Shown: piece by piece, positions 6,492 to 6,546 of the stretch
Position numbering within the stretch: position 1 is the stretch's first letter
Layout of the letters: every line of letters begins with the position of its first letter
Assembly (NCBI GenBank): GCA_017885225.1
Contig: JAFNGM010000246.1
Coordinates: forward strand, 1 to 6,546
Reading direction: 5' to 3'
DNA: 6,546 nucleotides
Source of the DNA: Syntrophaceae bacterium
Lineage (GTDB): Bacteria; Desulfobacterota; Syntrophia; Syntrophales; UBA2185
Made by a program: the position numbers and the translations under genes
Notes under the pieces: generated by a model
Seen by the model: only the letters and a program-made list of their open reading frames with translations
Databases searched by the model: none
What the model was told of the DNA's origin: nothing

Positions 6492-6524
6492 TGTGTCGTA
6501 ATATCAGAAATCATCATCAAACTC

Positions 6525-6546
6525 GTCATACCGGCGCAGGCCGGTA
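6525..6546. repeat. REP-like palindrome, cut by the window edge
   Basis: GTCATACCGG followed by a perfect 7-bp stem TACCGGC / GCCGGTA (6529-6535 and 6540-6546) around a GCAG loop. The first ten bases are shared, in opposite orientation, with the palindrome at 1976-1999. The element may continue past the window end. Confidence 0.6.

Overview
The window looks like chromosomal DNA from a Gram-negative bacterium, plausibly a deltaproteobacterium-type anaerobe (Desulfobacterota, Syntrophales- or Geobacter-like). This is inferred from the style of the MetK protein, the very long multi-SLBB export protein and the small dispersed palindromic repeats between genes; no database search was possible. All five genes lie on the minus strand, so the reading order is from the right end of the window to the left.

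Right part (about 6546 to 2090): an intergenic stretch with short palindromic repeats and a sigma70-like promoter leads into a two-gene unit joined by an ATGA overlap. The first gene encodes a Wzz-type polysaccharide co-polymerase, an inner-membrane protein with two membrane helices and no kinase domain. The second encodes a 1095-residue Wza-type polysaccharide export protein with a Poly_export domain, about seven SLBB-type domains and a C-terminal hydrophobic helix. Together they would form the periplasm-spanning and outer-membrane part of an exopolysaccharide, capsule or O-antigen export machine. The most unusual element is a charged helical insert of about 140 residues that splits the fourth SLBB domain, contains an internal helical duplication and is poorer in GC than its surroundings.

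Middle (about 2089 to 1433): a small secreted or membrane protein with a ten-glycine run and a Ser/Thr tail resembles GfcA of group 4 capsule operons in layout. It is flanked by two 39-bp direct repeats that differ at one base, each carrying a 9-bp stem hairpin. A TTGACA-type promoter candidate lies just downstream of the wza-like stop codon.

Left part (about 1432 to 1): an exported protein of unknown function (169 residues), then a near-consensus promoter (TTGACA, 17 bp, TATAGT) driving metK, the housekeeping S-adenosylmethionine synthetase, which is cut by the window edge after 276 codons. metK probably marks the edge of the polysaccharide locus. No RNA gene, transposase gene or CRISPR array was seen, and no gap without a gene exceeds about 210 bases.
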